This document shows, piece after piece, positions 63,416 to 64,000 of a stretch of DNA of 64,000 nucleotides; the first letter of the stretch is position 1, and the number at the start of each line of letters is the position of its first letter. The notes beneath the pieces were generated by a model, which saw only the letters and a program-made list of their open reading frames with translations, did no database searches and had not been told where the DNA came from. The DNA lies in assembly GCA_023333565.1 (NCBI GenBank), contig JAJKFH010003493.1, positions 1,736,001-1,800,000 on the forward strand, read 5' to 3'. The DNA comes from Puffinus mauretanicus. Lineage: Eukaryota > Chordata > Aves > Procellariiformes > Procellariidae. A program made the translations under genes and the position numbers.

Positions 63416-64000
63416 GTAAGGGAAATGTACATCATCTTAAAGGATGAAAAGTCTTTGTGGAAGGAATTGTCACAGAAAGCTCTTCCTTTCAAAAGAAGAA
63501 AACACGCTCTCTTTTTTAATAACTCAAGAACATCTTTGTAAATGCAGACCAGAAAGCAACATATGCAGATTTATGAACTCCCAGTCAGGGTCAGGTTGTT
63601 TTAGGGACTGATCCTGCCTCTCCTCCCAGGCCCCCAGTGCTGTCGGGGAAGTGGATGAGGGGAGCGAGGCATGGAGGGACAACCTCCAGCATTGGAGCTG
63701 GTGAGCGATGAGAAGCTCTGAGACGCAGCAGGGTTGGGCAAGCTGGGGGGCACTGACCCGGCTCTCCTCAGACACAGCAAAGCAAAAGAGCTGAACTGTG
63801 ACTTGGCACCGTCACCCAGAGCTAACAGTTTTAAAGCAGTTTTAAAAGGTCAACACAGTGGGGCTTGGCCAGGCCTTTAAGCTTGACCATGATGAGCAGT
63901 TTAAATATGGCCAATTTTCTTCAGGGCTTTGGATTCCCTTCAGCGCTCAGTTGGCTATTTTGTGACTTTTTGTACTCAAGCCATTTGTTTCAAGAGACAA
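63416..64000. other. Non-coding stretch to window end
   Basis: Unique sequence, somewhat GC-richer at 63600-63780. A short minus-strand frame there has no recognisable domain. Confidence 0.5.

Noticed and set aside
1..64000. CRISPR array, phage genes, operons or other prokaryotic systems
   Set aside because: No regularly spaced repeats and no dense gene arrangement are present. The CR1 elements and the long gene-free stretches mark the DNA as avian nuclear.
1..64000. tRNA, rRNA or snRNA genes
   Set aside because: No cloverleaf-type A and B boxes, rRNA core or snRNA motif was recognised by eye. A covariance-model scan would be needed to exclude small RNAs.

Overview
The window looks like vertebrate nuclear DNA from a bird. 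The main evidence is two CR1 non-LTR retrotransposon copies in the avian style: their 3' ends carry the short ATTCTATG-type tail, and the longer copy encodes the C-terminal part of a CR1 reverse transcriptase with an FADD catalytic box. The rest is mildly AT-rich, poor in CpG and low in repeats. It contains scattered homopolymer runs and a thin layer of very old, decayed repeats, as expected for an avian intron or intergenic stretch.

I recognise no host protein-coding gene, rRNA, tRNA or CRISPR array. The open reading frames outside the retrotransposons are 60 to 144 codons long. They overlap one another on both strands, often lack an ATG start, and match no family I know, so I treat them as chance. 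Exons of an unknown or non-coding transcript cannot be excluded, and a few splice-like or CpG-rich spots are flagged.

Layout: 1-12.6 kb is plain non-coding DNA with small CpG-rich patches near 0.9 and 12.1 kb. 13.7-14.8 kb is a strongly AT-rich block. 15-22.6 kb is plain sequence with a dense CpG patch near 18.7 kb and a splice-bounded segment just after it. A short CR1 tail lies at 22.66-22.84 kb. 24.5-24.75 kb is AT-rich with a repeated TTAACATAT-containing word. 28.4-31.4 kb holds several fossil repeats, including an L2-like reverse transcriptase C-terminus still open for 85 codons. 36.8-37.2 kb holds an old hAT-type element beside an old amniote LINE or SINE tail, and 44.2-44.3 kb appears to hold a second copy of that tail family. 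61.2-62.2 kb is the large 5'-truncated CR1. It abuts a short segment with a TATA-like box that could be part of an LTR or a minor promoter.

There are no operons or pathways to describe. The only enzymes encoded are fragments of retrotransposon reverse transcriptases, all inactive by truncation, frameshift or decay. I found no convincing undescribed system; the findings are modest and are graded accordingly.
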